Source of the DNA: Lentzea nigeriaca
Lineage (GTDB): Bacteria > Actinomycetota > Actinomycetes > Mycobacteriales > Pseudonocardiaceae
Reading direction: 5' to 3'
Assembly: GCF_016907955.1 (NCBI RefSeq)
Contig: NZ_JAFBCX010000001.1
Location: 992,001 to 1,056,000, forward strand
DNA: 64,000 nt
The position numbers and the translations under genes are program-made. The notes below the pieces were generated by a model. It ran no database searches. It was not told the DNA's origin and was given only the letters and a program-made list of their open reading frames with translations. This document shows positions 9,001 through 22,170 of this stretch, piece after piece (the first letter of the stretch is position 1; every line of letters begins with the position of its first letter).

Positions 9001-10326
9001 TCAGACGTCGGGGCAATCCATGACGAGCGCCGCCGACGTCACCGGCACCACCGGAGCACCCGGTGAGATGCCGCTGACCTGCACGTAGTAGGCGCCAGGG
9101 GGCAATCCGTCGAATTTGATCGTCATGGTCTCGGAGATCGCCGGGCTGCGCGATTCGACCTGTTTGCCGTTCTCGCTGACCACCGCCACCTTGAGCGCGC
9201 GCGGCGTGGTGTCCTTCAGCTCGACGGTGACCTCCAGGTCCTCACCGGCCAGAACCAGGTCGGGCACGCTGACCTGCGGTTCCGTCGCCGTCACGTTGCG
9301 CGGGACGATCGTGGTCGAGGTCAGGAACGCCTCCACCATGTCCAGCACGGTCGAGTTGTCCTGCAACGACGTGTGCTGCTCGACCACCCGGTGCAGCGTG
9401 TTCGAGGACAGCTGCAGACCTCTGCGCGCGGCCCCGACCATCGGCACCGTGGCGTCGCCGTACAGGTCGTCGCCCTCGTACGTGCGGTAGCAGGTCACCT
9501 TGCCGTCGGCGACGCGTGCGGTCGTGGCCGTCGGCTGTTTGCCGCCGAGAATGGCGTAGGTCTGGTCGGCGAACGAGTCGGTCAACGCGCCGTGGAATGC
9601 CATCGCGTCCTCGACCATCTTCGTGTCCAGCTCGGGCAACGTCGTCTCGGTCGTCTTGACCAGGCCGTTCGGCGACTCGATGCACGCGTACTCGGGCAGC
9701 AGCTGGTGCAGCGACGGCATCGACCTCGCGAACTCGGTCAGGTCGATCGCGAGCGGTCCGAGCCCCTTGCGGACGCCGTTGACCAGCTGGTCCAGCGCCG
9801 CCGCCGCACCGCGGAACGGCGTGCCCATCGTGATCAGCTTGTCGGTGCGCTCCGCCATCCCGCACTGCTCGATGCACCACCGCGCGACGAGGCCGCCCAT
9901 CGAGTGGCACACGAAGCTGACCTTGGCGTTCGCCCCGAGCTTGTCCAACGCCTCGTCGACGCGCCGAGCCAGCAACGCGCCGTTGTAGCGGTTCGACAGC
10001 CGCCAGTCGTAGGCGAAGAGCAGCAGGTTGCCCTTCTCGACGGTGTAGCCGAGCGAGTTCACCCGGCGGGTCACCCGGTCGTAGCCCTTCAACGGCGTCC
10101 AGATGCCGGGGATGACGTGCAGGTCCGCCATCAACGCCACGGGCTCGATGCCGTCGCCGGGGTGCTCGTCGCCGATCCCCGGCGGGAGCTTCAGCCGCTG
10201 CAGGCTGCGGCCGAGGGTGAACACAGCCCGAAGGGCGGCCTTGCCGGACACCTCCCAGACCATGCCGTCTCCGTCGCGCAACGTGCTGCCGAGAATGCCG
10301 GGCAGGACGACGACCAGATCGCTCAT
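9001..10326 (-). CDS. LCAT-like alpha/beta-hydrolase (lipase/acyltransferase)
   Basis: A 441-residue hydrolase without signal peptide, so probably cytoplasmic. It opens with VVVLPGILGSTL, the oxyanion-side motif of lecithin:cholesterol acyltransferase relatives, and has the nucleophile elbow CHSMGG with Ser142; candidate acid and base are in GDATVP and VEQHTSL. After about residue 340 comes an extra beta-rich domain resembling an Ig-like fold. Its ATG follows the TAG of the caspase-STAND gene with no gap, so the two are translationally coupled. A phospholipase effector released or activated by that protein is an attractive inference. Confidence 0.8.
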   Translation of the reverse strand: MSDLVVVLPGILGSTLRDGDGMVWEVSGKAALRAVFTLGRSLQRLKLPPGIGDEHPGDGIEPVALMADLHVIPGIWTPLKGYDRVTRRVNSLGYTVEKGNLLLFAYDWRLSNRYNGALLARRVDEALDKLGANAKVSFVCHSMGGLVARWCIEQCGMAERTDKLITMGTPFRGAAAALDQLVNGVRKGLGPLAIDLTEFARSMPSLHQLLPEYACIESPNGLVKTTETTLPELDTKMVEDAMAFHGALTDSFADQTYAILGGKQPTATTARVADGKVTCYRTYEGDDLYGDATVPMVGAARRGLQLSSNTLHRVVEQHTSLQDNSTVLDMVEAFLTSTTIVPRNVTATEPQVSVPDLVLAGEDLEVTVELKDTTPRALKVAVVSENGKQVESRSPAISETMTIKFDGLPPGAYYVQVSGISPGAPVVPVTSAALVMDCPDV

Positions 10327-13300
10327 CTACGACTCCTCGGCAAGCTTGCGGATGAGGGTGAGCAACGTGAGGTTCGCGGGCACCAGGTAGGTCAGCTCGT
10401 GGATCCACGCCAGGCGCCGGCCGGCGGCGGGCAACGCGATCCGCGCGTCACCGGCTCTGGCCCGCGCGACCACCCGGTACAGCCCGGCGAGCGGATGCGG
10501 CTCCAGCGCCGCCACGGCCTGGGACAGCGCCTGCGGGGACGCGCTCGCCGCCAGGCCGCGCAGGACGTCCGTGGCGCGCTCCGGGCTCTCCAGCGCGTCC
10601 AGCACGAGTTCGAGCACGTCCGAGTCGTCGTCGGCCAGCAGCAGCAACGCGTGCGCCGGCCGGTTGTCGCGGACGTTCTTCAGCACTTCCTTGTCCAGCA
10701 GCTCGTCCCGTCGCGTGGCGAGCAGCTCGCGACGGCGGGCGGGCGTGGCGTCGACGAACTCGTCCGCGAGGCTCGCCAGCAGCCACGGCCGGTAGGCGAG
10801 CGGCACGCCCTGCTGCTGCGCGGCCGTGCGCCGCGACTGGATCGTCTGGGCCTCGATCAGGCTCGTCCCGTACAACGCCTCGGTGATCGCCACGTCGGCG
10901 TCGGTCGACAGCAGCTCGGGGTGGTCGAGCAGGACCGCGCGCTCCTCGGCGTACGAGCGGGCGAACACCCACTTCCGCGCGGTCTGCAGCAACGTCCGGT
11001 CCACCGTGAGCCAGTCCGGCGTGGTGTCCCAGGGCCAGGGACGGCCGGAGGCGTAGTGGCGGCGGGCGATGTCGTGCACGTCGTGGATCGCCTGCCGGGA
11101 CTGCCCGACGTGCGTGAGCGCCTGGCAGAGCCACTTCGCCGCCGCCGGGTCCCCCGCCGACGTCGCGGCCGCGCGCAGCATCAGCAGGGTCGCGAGGTGG
11201 GGGCCGGTGAAGTGCTTGGTCACCCGGTTCCAGGCCTCGTCGACCATCTCCGGCTGGCGCAGGCCCGCGCAGATCGTGTCGAGCGTGAACAGCGCGGCCG
11301 CGAGCGTCGACAACCGGTGCTGGTGCTCGGGCAGCAGGCACACCTCGACCGCCCGCAGCCCGGTCACGAGCGCTTCCTCGGGCTTGCCCGCGTCCCGTTG
11401 CCGCCGCATCAGGTTGTGCAGCGCCTGGCCGTGTATGCGCAGGCCGTCGGCGAGGTCCGCGGCCTGTCGTGCGGTCTCGAGCGCCTGCTCCCTGCTGTTG
11501 ACCATGCTGTAGGCGACGCTCAGGCTCAGCGCCGCGTCGGCGAGCTGCGGGCGGAACGCGGCGTGCCGGCCAAGCGTGCCGCTGATCTCCGCGGCCTGCT
11601 GCGTGGTGCGCCCGGCCTCGGCGAGCCTGCCCAGCGTCAGGTGGTCGCGGCTCAGCTCGACCAGCGCGCTGACCAGGTGTGCGAGGAACACGGGGTTCGT
11701 CTGCGCGAGGGCGTAGTACAGCTCGACGGCTTGCCTGGAGCGTTGCATCGCCTCGTAGCGACGGCCGGTTTCGCTGCATCGCGCCGCGAGGCACGTCATG
11801 GCGCGCGCGAGCGGAGCATCGGTGTCGACGGCGGCCACGGCCTCTCTCGCCGTCGACAACGCCTCGTGCCTACGTCCCAGCATCGCGTAGACATCGCTCA
11901 GGTCGACCAACGCGCCACTCAGGTGCGCCGCGTACGTCGGGTTGTCGCCACCGTGCGTCGTCGACTTCGCGATGCGTTGCGCGAGTCGTTTGTGCGTCAG
12001 GGTTTCCGCTGTCGTCGGCGTCGACGCGACCAGTTCGCGGTACCGCACCACGGCTTCCTCCGCGGGAGCGACGGCCTGCTGCAGCCGTCCTGCCTCGCGG
12101 AACCGCTGGCCGAGCCGGTTGAGCACGAACGCCAGGTCCGCCAGGTACATCCGGGTGGTCGGCACGAGCGTGCGGAAGTGCTCGGCTGCCTCCTCCAGCG
12201 GCGGGATGGCCTCGTCGCCACGGCCCCAGTGCGTGAGCTCGCCGGCCGCCGTCGTCGCCGCGAGAGCGATGTCCGGCAACAGCATCTGGTTCAGCACCGC
12301 GAGCTCGCGCAGGCCGTCCAACGCCTCGGTGCCCGCGTGCCCGCAGTGCCGCCACGCGTACTTCCACAGGTAGCCCGGCACGTCCGGCGGCACACCGGCC
12401 TCCATCCGCTGCCGGTACAGCCCGATCAGCGCGCACGCCACCTTCTCCGCGTCCGGCGCGAACACCGCGTCCCTGCTCGGCGCGAACGGCGGCCGCAGGT
12501 GGTCGGCGAACGTCTGGTGTGTCAGCTTGAAGACGGCCGTGCCCTCCTCGCCGTCCTGCACGATGTGGCGGCCCAGCTCGGTGAGGACGGCGGTGATGTG
12601 GTCGCGGGTGAACTTCGTGCCGGACAGCGCCTCCGCGACCGCGATCCACTCGGCTTCGGGGAAACCCGCGCCGTAGCTCCACGTCAGCGCCGTCAGCAAC
12701 GCACGTGCGGACGGTACCTTCGCGAGCTCGCGGTCGAACGCCGCGTCCAGCGAGAGCTTCAGATCCGCGCTGAAATCACTTCCGGCGTCGGCGAGCACCT
12801 GGTCGGTGATCATCCACGCGGTCAGGAACGGCAGCTTCGCCAGCTCGTCCACAGTGGACTGCGGTGCGTCCGGGCCGAGCCGGGCGAGCACGTACTCGCG
12901 GACGTCGGTCTCGTTGTCGGCCTTGTCGAGGTCCAGCGTCTCGACCGGCGCCAGCTCGGTCAGCAGCGGGGCGCCACCGGCGACGCGGTGTGCCTGGCGG
13001 GTCGAGACGATCACGACGGCGTGGTTCGCGAGCTTGGTCAGCAACGAGGTCGCGATCGAGAACGACTCACCACGCGCCTCGTCGAGGCCGTCGATCACCA
13101 GCACCGGTGGCGTGGTGAGCGTGCCGACCACACCGACGAGTTCAGCGGCGCCCCGCCGCGGACCCTCGGGCTCCGGGATCAGGCCCGCGCCCACGAGCTG
13201 GCGGCTCAGCAGGTCGGCTACGCGGTCGGCGTCCATCGCGCGGGCGTGCACGGCCGCGTCCACCGAGTCCGGGCCGGGGTCGGCGTGCCGGAACGGCGGT

Positions 13301-14238
13301 CCCGCGGTCAGCAGCAGGTCGCGCTCGGCCGAGTTGGACAGGCTGACGACCCTGCCGACGACGGCGGACTTGCCGGTGCCCGGCGACCCGGTGACCACCC
13401 GCAGACCGGCGGCACCGGACTTCACCCAGCCGACGACCTTGTCGACCTGGGCGGTGCGTCCGGCGAACCACGACCGGTTGTCCGCCGAGTCACCACCACG
13501 CGCGGCCAGCAGCAGATGCTTCACGACCGTGTCGGCGGCGTAGAGAGGGTTCGGCAGCATCGGCTGCGCGGACCCGTACTGCATGAAGCGCGGCCGTTGG
13601 ACGTCGCTGTCCCACGCGTTCAGCAATGCCATGCCCACCGCGCCACCGTCCACCAACGCGATGCGATCGCTCCAGCGCCGTGCGTCCTCATCGGCCGTAG
13701 GACCGGCACGCAGCAGCTTGCGCAGTTTCCCGCCGAACAAGCCGTCACGGGCTGTTTCGACGCTCGAACACGACACCAGCACACCGGCCCAGTGCACCTG
13801 GCCCGCGAGCAGCTCGTCCTGGACGGCGGCGACCGTGCGGACGGCCTCGTCGAGCTGGGCGCCCGAATAGCAGGCGTCGACGATGATGAGCACCTGATGC
13901 GCGCCGGACGCGGCACACCACAGCGCGAACTCGTGCAGCATGATGCCGTCGACGACGCCGTCGTTGTCCCTGGCCAGGAGCCTGAGGTTGTTCGCGACGG
14001 GGATGGCGTGCCCGCTCCACAACGCCACCAGCGCGCCACCGTCCTGCGGCTGCTTGCGCAGCCCCTTCATGTGCTCGCGGACCTCGGCCTCGGTCGGGTC
14101 GGCCAGCGGTTCGCCCTCGTACCCCTTGAGCAGCGCGCGCAGCTCCCGCACGTCGCTCACGGCGTGCTGCAGCGGCTGCACCAGCTCGTAGGAGCCGACG
14201 CCGATGCCGACGAACCTGCCTCTGACCCTTTCCCGCAT
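10327..14238 (-). CDS. caspase-like protease - STAND ATPase - TPR protein
   Basis: A 1303-residue multidomain protein. Residues 1-240: caspase/metacaspase-like peptidase (C14) with catalytic His77 in WSGH and Cys123 in DACYSG. Residues about 255-640: STAND-type ATPase with Walker A GSPGTGKS (284-291) and Walker B VLVIDGLDEA (379-388). Residues about 640-1000: tetratricopeptide-like repeats; the rest is helical with more repeat-like units. Such fusions act in immunity and programmed death: the repeats sense, the ATPase oligomerises, the protease fires. It follows an SPFH gene by 57 bases and is coupled to a lipase gene. Whether this set is an antiphage system is inference. Confidence 0.88.
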   Translation of the reverse strand: MRERVRGRFVGIGVGSYELVQPLQHAVSDVRELRALLKGYEGEPLADPTEAEVREHMKGLRKQPQDGGALVALWSGHAIPVANNLRLLARDNDGVVDGIMLHEFALWCAASGAHQVLIIVDACYSGAQLDEAVRTVAAVQDELLAGQVHWAGVLVSCSSVETARDGLFGGKLRKLLRAGPTADEDARRWSDRIALVDGGAVGMALLNAWDSDVQRPRFMQYGSAQPMLPNPLYAADTVVKHLLLAARGGDSADNRSWFAGRTAQVDKVVGWVKSGAAGLRVVTGSPGTGKSAVVGRVVSLSNSAERDLLLTAGPPFRHADPGPDSVDAAVHARAMDADRVADLLSRQLVGAGLIPEPEGPRRGAAELVGVVGTLTTPPVLVIDGLDEARGESFSIATSLLTKLANHAVVIVSTRQAHRVAGGAPLLTELAPVETLDLDKADNETDVREYVLARLGPDAPQSTVDELAKLPFLTAWMITDQVLADAGSDFSADLKLSLDAAFDRELAKVPSARALLTALTWSYGAGFPEAEWIAVAEALSGTKFTRDHITAVLTELGRHIVQDGEEGTAVFKLTHQTFADHLRPPFAPSRDAVFAPDAEKVACALIGLYRQRMEAGVPPDVPGYLWKYAWRHCGHAGTEALDGLRELAVLNQMLLPDIALAATTAAGELTHWGRGDEAIPPLEEAAEHFRTLVPTTRMYLADLAFVLNRLGQRFREAGRLQQAVAPAEEAVVRYRELVASTPTTAETLTHKRLAQRIAKSTTHGGDNPTYAAHLSGALVDLSDVYAMLGRRHEALSTAREAVAAVDTDAPLARAMTCLAARCSETGRRYEAMQRSRQAVELYYALAQTNPVFLAHLVSALVELSRDHLTLGRLAEAGRTTQQAAEISGTLGRHAAFRPQLADAALSLSVAYSMVNSREQALETARQAADLADGLRIHGQALHNLMRRQRDAGKPEEALVTGLRAVEVCLLPEHQHRLSTLAAALFTLDTICAGLRQPEMVDEAWNRVTKHFTGPHLATLLMLRAAATSAGDPAAAKWLCQALTHVGQSRQAIHDVHDIARRHYASGRPWPWDTTPDWLTVDRTLLQTARKWVFARSYAEERAVLLDHPELLSTDADVAITEALYGTSLIEAQTIQSRRTAAQQQGVPLAYRPWLLASLADEFVDATPARRRELLATRRDELLDKEVLKNVRDNRPAHALLLLADDDSDVLELVLDALESPERATDVLRGLAASASPQALSQAVAALEPHPLAGLYRVVARARAGDARIALPAAGRRLAWIHELTYLVPANLTLLTLIRKLAEES

Positions 14239-14295
14239 GCGTCACAACCCCCTGCCCGGAGGTCGCCGGCGGGCGGAAGGCGTTACTCGATTAAC

Positions 14296-15093
14296 TCAGT
14301 CGGACGAGTCACGTTCGGTAGCGGGACGTGACGGCAGTTCGGCGCTGCTGTTCTTCTCGAGAAACCTCAGCAGCTCCACCGGGAAGGGCAGCACCAGCGT
14401 CGAGTTCTTCTCCGCCGCCACCTCGACGATCGTCTGCAGGAGCCGCAGCTGCAGCGCCGCGGGCGTCTCCTCCATCGTCCCGGCGGCCTCGGAGAGCTTC
14501 TTGGACGCCTGCAGCTCGCCGTCCGCGGTGATGATGCGGGCGCGGCGTTCGCGTTCGGCCTCCGCCTGCCGGGACATCGAGCGCTTCATGCTCTCCGGCA
14601 GCGCCACGTCCTTGATCTCGACCCTGTCGATGTCGATGCCCCACTCCAGCGCGGGCGTGTCGATCATCAGCTCGAGCCCCTGGTTGAGCCGTTCGCGATT
14701 GGACAGCAGGTCGTCCAGCTCGCTCTTGCCGATGATCGACCGCAGCGACGTCTGCGCGACCTGCAGCATCGCGAACCGGTAGTCCTCGACGTTGATGATC
14801 GCCTTCGCCGGGTCGGACACCCTGAAGTAGACGACGGCGTCCACGCGCACGGTGACGTTGTCGCGCGTGATGCCGTCCTGCGCCGGCACGGGCAGGGTGA
14901 CGATCTGCATGCTGACCTTCCGCAGAGCGTCCACGCCAGGAACGATCATCGTCAGCCCTGGTCCGCGCACGGCCTGCTGGAGCTTGCCGAACCGGAACAC
15001 GAGTCCCTGTTCGAACTGCTTGATGACTCTGGCGCTCATCGCAAGCCCGAGAGCGCCGAACGCGGCCAGCCCGCCCAGAATCTCCAGCACCAT
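14296..15093 (-). CDS. SPFH/stomatin-like membrane protein (slipin)
   Basis: A 265-residue slipin. One N-terminal hydrophobic segment (residues 1-20) is followed by the SPFH core: KQFEQGLVFRFGKL, VDALRKVSMQ, and the strongly conserved DIDRVEIKDVALPESMKRSMSRQAEAERERRA. These proteins scaffold membrane microdomains and often bind proteases. The ATG at 15093 fits the family N-terminus and is preceded by AAAGGCGGG. It is the first gene of a minus-strand run with the caspase-STAND protein (57-base gap) and lipase, and the promoter region carries two palindromes. Confidence 0.88.
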   Translation of the reverse strand: MVLEILGGLAAFGALGLAMSARVIKQFEQGLVFRFGKLQQAVRGPGLTMIVPGVDALRKVSMQIVTLPVPAQDGITRDNVTVRVDAVVYFRVSDPAKAIINVEDYRFAMLQVAQTSLRSIIGKSELDDLLSNRERLNQGLELMIDTPALEWGIDIDRVEIKDVALPESMKRSMSRQAEAERERRARIITADGELQASKKLSEAAGTMEETPAALQLRLLQTIVEVAAEKNSTLVLPFPVELLRFLEKNSSAELPSRPATERDSSD

Positions 15094-15127
15094 CTCGCCA
15101 CCCGCCTTTCGGCACGCGGGGGCCCCA

Positions 15128-15177
15128 CGTACTCCAGGAGAGTACGAAAGCTCCCCGCGTACTCTCAACGGTACGCG
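15128..15177. promoter_or_regulatory. double palindrome upstream of the SPFH gene
   Basis: CGTACTC-5-GAGTACG (15128-15146) and CGCGTAC-8-GTACGCG (15156-15177). CGTACTC recurs at 15158, 30 bases from the first copy. It lies between the GH2 stop and the SPFH start. It could be an operator for the SPFH-caspase-lipase run or a terminator for the GH2 gene; there is no T-run on either strand. Confidence 0.5.
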
Positions 15178-15178
15178 T

Positions 15179-19561
<4,383 letters not shown>

Positions 19562-19575
19562 TTAGTGTCGGCTGT

Positions 19576-20814
19576 ATGCAGACCTGGTCATCGATTCCTG
19601 TGCCGCGGGTTCCGGGGGACCCCCGCCCGCTGCGGCTGTTCGACACGGCTACGGGCGAAGTGCGCCCCACGGCGCCGGGAGACACCGCCAGGTTGTACGT
19701 GTGCGGCATCACGCCGTACGACGCGACGCACCTCGGCCACGCCGCCACCTACCTCGCCTTCGACCTCGTCCACCGGGTGTGGCTCGACAACGGTCACAAT
19801 GTGCACTACGTCCAGAACGTCACCGATGTCGACGACCCGTTGCTGGAGCGCGCCGAACGCGACCAGGACGACTGGGTCGTGCTGGCGATGCGCGAGACGG
19901 CCCTGTTCCGCGAGGACATGGAGGCCCTGCGCGTCCTGCCGCCCCAGGACTACGTCGGGATCGTCGAGGCCATCCCCGAGATCGTCGAGGTGGTCGCCAA
20001 GCTGGTGGCCGACGGTCACGCCTACCGCGCGGACGACCCCGAGTACCCGGACATCTACTTCTCGCACGACGCCACCGGCCGCTTCGGCTACGAGTCGAAC
20101 TACTCCGCCGAGCAGATGGCGGAGCTGTTCGCCGAACGCGGCGGCGACCCGGACCGCCCCGGCAAGCGCCACCCGCTCGACGCCCTGCTGTGGCGCATGA
20201 AGCGCCCCGGCGAGCCGTCGTGGCCGTCCGAGCTGGGCGAGGGCCGCCCCGGCTGGCACGTCGAGTGCAGCGCCATCGCCCACAACCGCCTCGGCATCGG
20301 CTTCGACGTGCAAGGCGGCGGCTCCGACCTGATCTTCCCGCACCACGAGTACTCGGCGGCGCACGCCGAGGCCCAGACCGGCCAGCACCCGTTCGCCCGC
20401 CACTACGTGCACGCGGGCATGATCGGCCTCGACGGCGAGAAGATGTCGAAGTCGCGCGGCAACCTGGTCTTCGTCTCGAAGTTGCGCGCCCAGAAGGTCG
20501 ACCCGAACGCGATCAGGCTGGCCCTGCTGGCAGGCCACTACCGCGCGGACCGCCCGTGGACCCAGTCGCTGCTCGACGAGGCCCTGGAGCGCCTCGCGAA
20601 GTGGCGCCGGGCGGCGACGCTGCCGTCCGGGCCGTCCGCTGTGGACACAGTCTCCCGGCTGCGGGACCACCTCGGCAACGACCTCGACACCCCGAAGGCG
20701 CTCGCGGCCATCGACGCGTGGGCGGACGAGGCGCTGGCGCACGGCGGCTCGGACACGCACGGCCCGGCGCAGATCCGGACCGCGGTGGACGCGCTGCTGG
20801 GCGTCGAGCTCTAG
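19576..20814 (+). CDS. mshC: cysteine:GlcN-Ins ligase (mycothiol biosynthesis)
   Basis: MshC joins cysteine to glucosaminyl-inositol with ATP, the penultimate step of mycothiol synthesis. It is a 412-residue class I aminoacyl-tRNA-synthetase-like enzyme: HIGH-like THLGH in [16 protein letters not shown] near the N-terminus, and KMSKS near residue 290. The N-terminus [14 protein letters not shown] and the length shorter than CysS, without an anticodon domain, separate MshC from cysteinyl-tRNA synthetase. TAGTGT (19563-19568) lies 7 nt before the ATG with no Shine-Dalgarno, so the mRNA is probably leaderless. A strong hairpin terminator follows. Confidence 0.95.
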   Translation: MQTWSSIPVPRVPGDPRPLRLFDTATGEVRPTAPGDTARLYVCGITPYDATHLGHAATYLAFDLVHRVWLDNGHNVHYVQNVTDVDDPLLERAERDQDDWVVLAMRETALFREDMEALRVLPPQDYVGIVEAIPEIVEVVAKLVADGHAYRADDPEYPDIYFSHDATGRFGYESNYSAEQMAELFAERGGDPDRPGKRHPLDALLWRMKRPGEPSWPSELGEGRPGWHVECSAIAHNRLGIGFDVQGGGSDLIFPHHEYSAAHAEAQTGQHPFARHYVHAGMIGLDGEKMSKSRGNLVFVSKLRAQKVDPNAIRLALLAGHYRADRPWTQSLLDEALERLAKWRRAATLPSGPSAVDTVSRLRDHLGNDLDTPKALAAIDAWADEALAHGGSDTHGPAQIRTAVDALLGVEL

Positions 20815-20820
20815 TTCCGA

Positions 20821-20849
20821 GACCCGGCCCCGCTCACCGGGGCCGGGTC
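20821..20849. terminator. bidirectional terminator between mshC and the isopentenyltransferase gene
   Basis: GACCCGGCCCCG, a 5-base loop and its exact complement form a 12-bp GC stem; the distal arm overlaps the stop codon of the convergent isopentenyltransferase gene. Confidence 0.85.
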
Positions 20850-21519
20850 ACTCGTGGTTCCAGCCGAACAGCCGGGAGAACACGTCGTGCTGTTCGAGGC
20901 TGTGCTCGAGGTGCACCAGCGCGACGAGCTCGGTGAGCTCGGCGATCCCCGCGTCGTCGACACCGGGCAGCTCCTCCGGCTCGACCCGGTGCTCGGTGCA
21001 CCACCGCAGCACGGCTTCCGGTCCGTTGACCGACGCGACGAACGCGCGCTGCTCGTGGTGCTGCCAGGCCTTCGCGATCTCGTCGAGCATGCCGTCGGCG
21101 ATCATCCGCGCGGCCCGCACGCGCAGCCGGTCGAGGTGCGCGTGCTCGTCGCCGAGAGGCAGCACCGTCGCCGTGAGCCGGAACGGGAACCGTCCGCGGC
21201 AGTCGGCGAACCTGCGCAGCAAGGAGATGGAGCCGCCCTCCACCACCACGTGCTCGTGGGTGCGGCTCAACGCCTCGACTTTGCGCAGGAGCGCGTACGC
21301 GGCCTCGTGCACCGGGTAGTCGCCGTCCGGCACCGTCCTGGCGGCCAGGTGGTGGCGGTGGGGGCAGCCGTCCAGCCTGGCGCTGGTGACCGGCAGGTCG
21401 AGATAGCACTGGATCCGGTCGGCCACCACGATCGGCGCGCCGTGTTCTTCGGCGATTCTCGCTGCGACGTCCGATTTGCCCGCGCCGGTGGGGCCGGTGA
21501 CGACATGCACGCAATTCAT
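20848..21519 (-). CDS. ipt: adenylate isopentenyltransferase (cytokinin synthase type)
   Basis: A 223-residue enzyme predicted to transfer a dimethylallyl group to the N6 of AMP/ADP, the first step of free cytokinin synthesis. P-loop GPTGAGKS is at 9-16, the catalytic-type Asp34 in VVADRIQCY, and VVEGGSISLL at 92-101 closely resembles Agrobacterium Tmr/Tzs. It is shorter than tRNA isopentenyltransferase MiaA and lacks its tRNA-binding extension. AAAGGAG stands 7 bases before the ATG. A decayed second copy lies just upstream and a LOG gene 650 bases away, so the three form a cytokinin-type locus like fasD/fasF of Rhodococcus fascians. The end product in this organism is inferred. Confidence 0.82.
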   Translation of the reverse strand: MNCVHVVTGPTGAGKSDVAARIAEEHGAPIVVADRIQCYLDLPVTSARLDGCPHRHHLAARTVPDGDYPVHEAAYALLRKVEALSRTHEHVVVEGGSISLLRRFADCRGRFPFRLTATVLPLGDEHAHLDRLRVRAARMIADGMLDEIAKAWQHHEQRAFVASVNGPEAVLRWCTEHRVEPEELPGVDDAGIAELTELVALVHLEHSLEQHDVFSRLFGWNHE

Positions 21520-21585
21520 TGCTCGCTCCTTTGCCGGTGGACCTCCTTCCACTTTCACCCGGAGTCGTCGGCGCGCCACAGTTCT

Positions 21586-21996
21586 TCAGATTACGTTCAG
21601 CCCGGTAGTTACCGCACCGTGAATGTTTTTACCAATTCGCATGCTCTGCTTTACGGAACGCTCGGTATGGCGAACGAGGCATAGGTCACAATGAGTCGGT
21701 GATGGAGAAGGCGAGACGCGATCTGGCGCGCATGCGGCGAGTCGGCGGCGGCGTGGCAGGAGCTGCGCTACGAGCGGATCGCGGGCGGCGTGGGTCGGAT
21801 AGTCGCCGTCGGGCACCGTCCGCTCGGTGAGGTGGTGGCGATCGCCGTCGAGCCGTGCGCTGGTGACGGGCAAATCGATATAGCACTGAATTCGGGCGGC
21901 GACGACGACCGGCGCGTTGTGCTCCGCGGCGATTTCCTGGGCGACGCCCGATTTGCCCGCTCCGGTGTGACCGACGACGAGGTGCACGCAATTCAT
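21586..21996 (-). pseudogene. decayed second isopentenyltransferase copy
   Basis: The first 68 codons (21793-21996) align with the intact copy downstream: MNCVHLV, TGAGKS, RIQCYIDLPVTSARLDG and TVPDGDYP are shared. After that the homology stops and the frame runs on through about 65 unrelated residues to a stop at 21586. The P-loop has His10 for Pro and the catalytic Asp34 is Ala, so even the retained part should be inactive. It looks like a tandem duplicate that lost its 3' two thirds. A regulatory or decoy role is possible but unsupported. Confidence 0.75.
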
Positions 21997-22170
21997 GATG
22001 GCTCCCGCGGGCGGACGTGTTCCTTGATCAGACTGTTGGTCCCGTCCGCGTGAAATCGCGGCGACCTCCGCGATCTTCGGAATAAATTTGGTGGTTTGCG
22101 GTGACAATTTTGGTGTCGAATGTCCCATTTTGGGCCGCGTTGCGTATTCGCGGGCTATATGGTTGACCTC

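Noticed and set aside
9373..14331. 1652-codon open frame on the plus strand
   Set aside because: It is antisense to the lipase and caspase-STAND genes; the sequence is Arg/Gln/His-rich with no domain, a normal by-product of GC-biased third positions.
19576..20814. Cysteinyl-tRNA synthetase
   Set aside because: Length and N-terminus fit MshC, and the anticodon-binding domain is missing.
20848..21519. tRNA isopentenyltransferase MiaA or zeta-type toxin
   Set aside because: Too short for MiaA, and the DRIQC and GGSISLL blocks match the Tmr/Tzs cytokinin enzymes; zeta toxins lack these.
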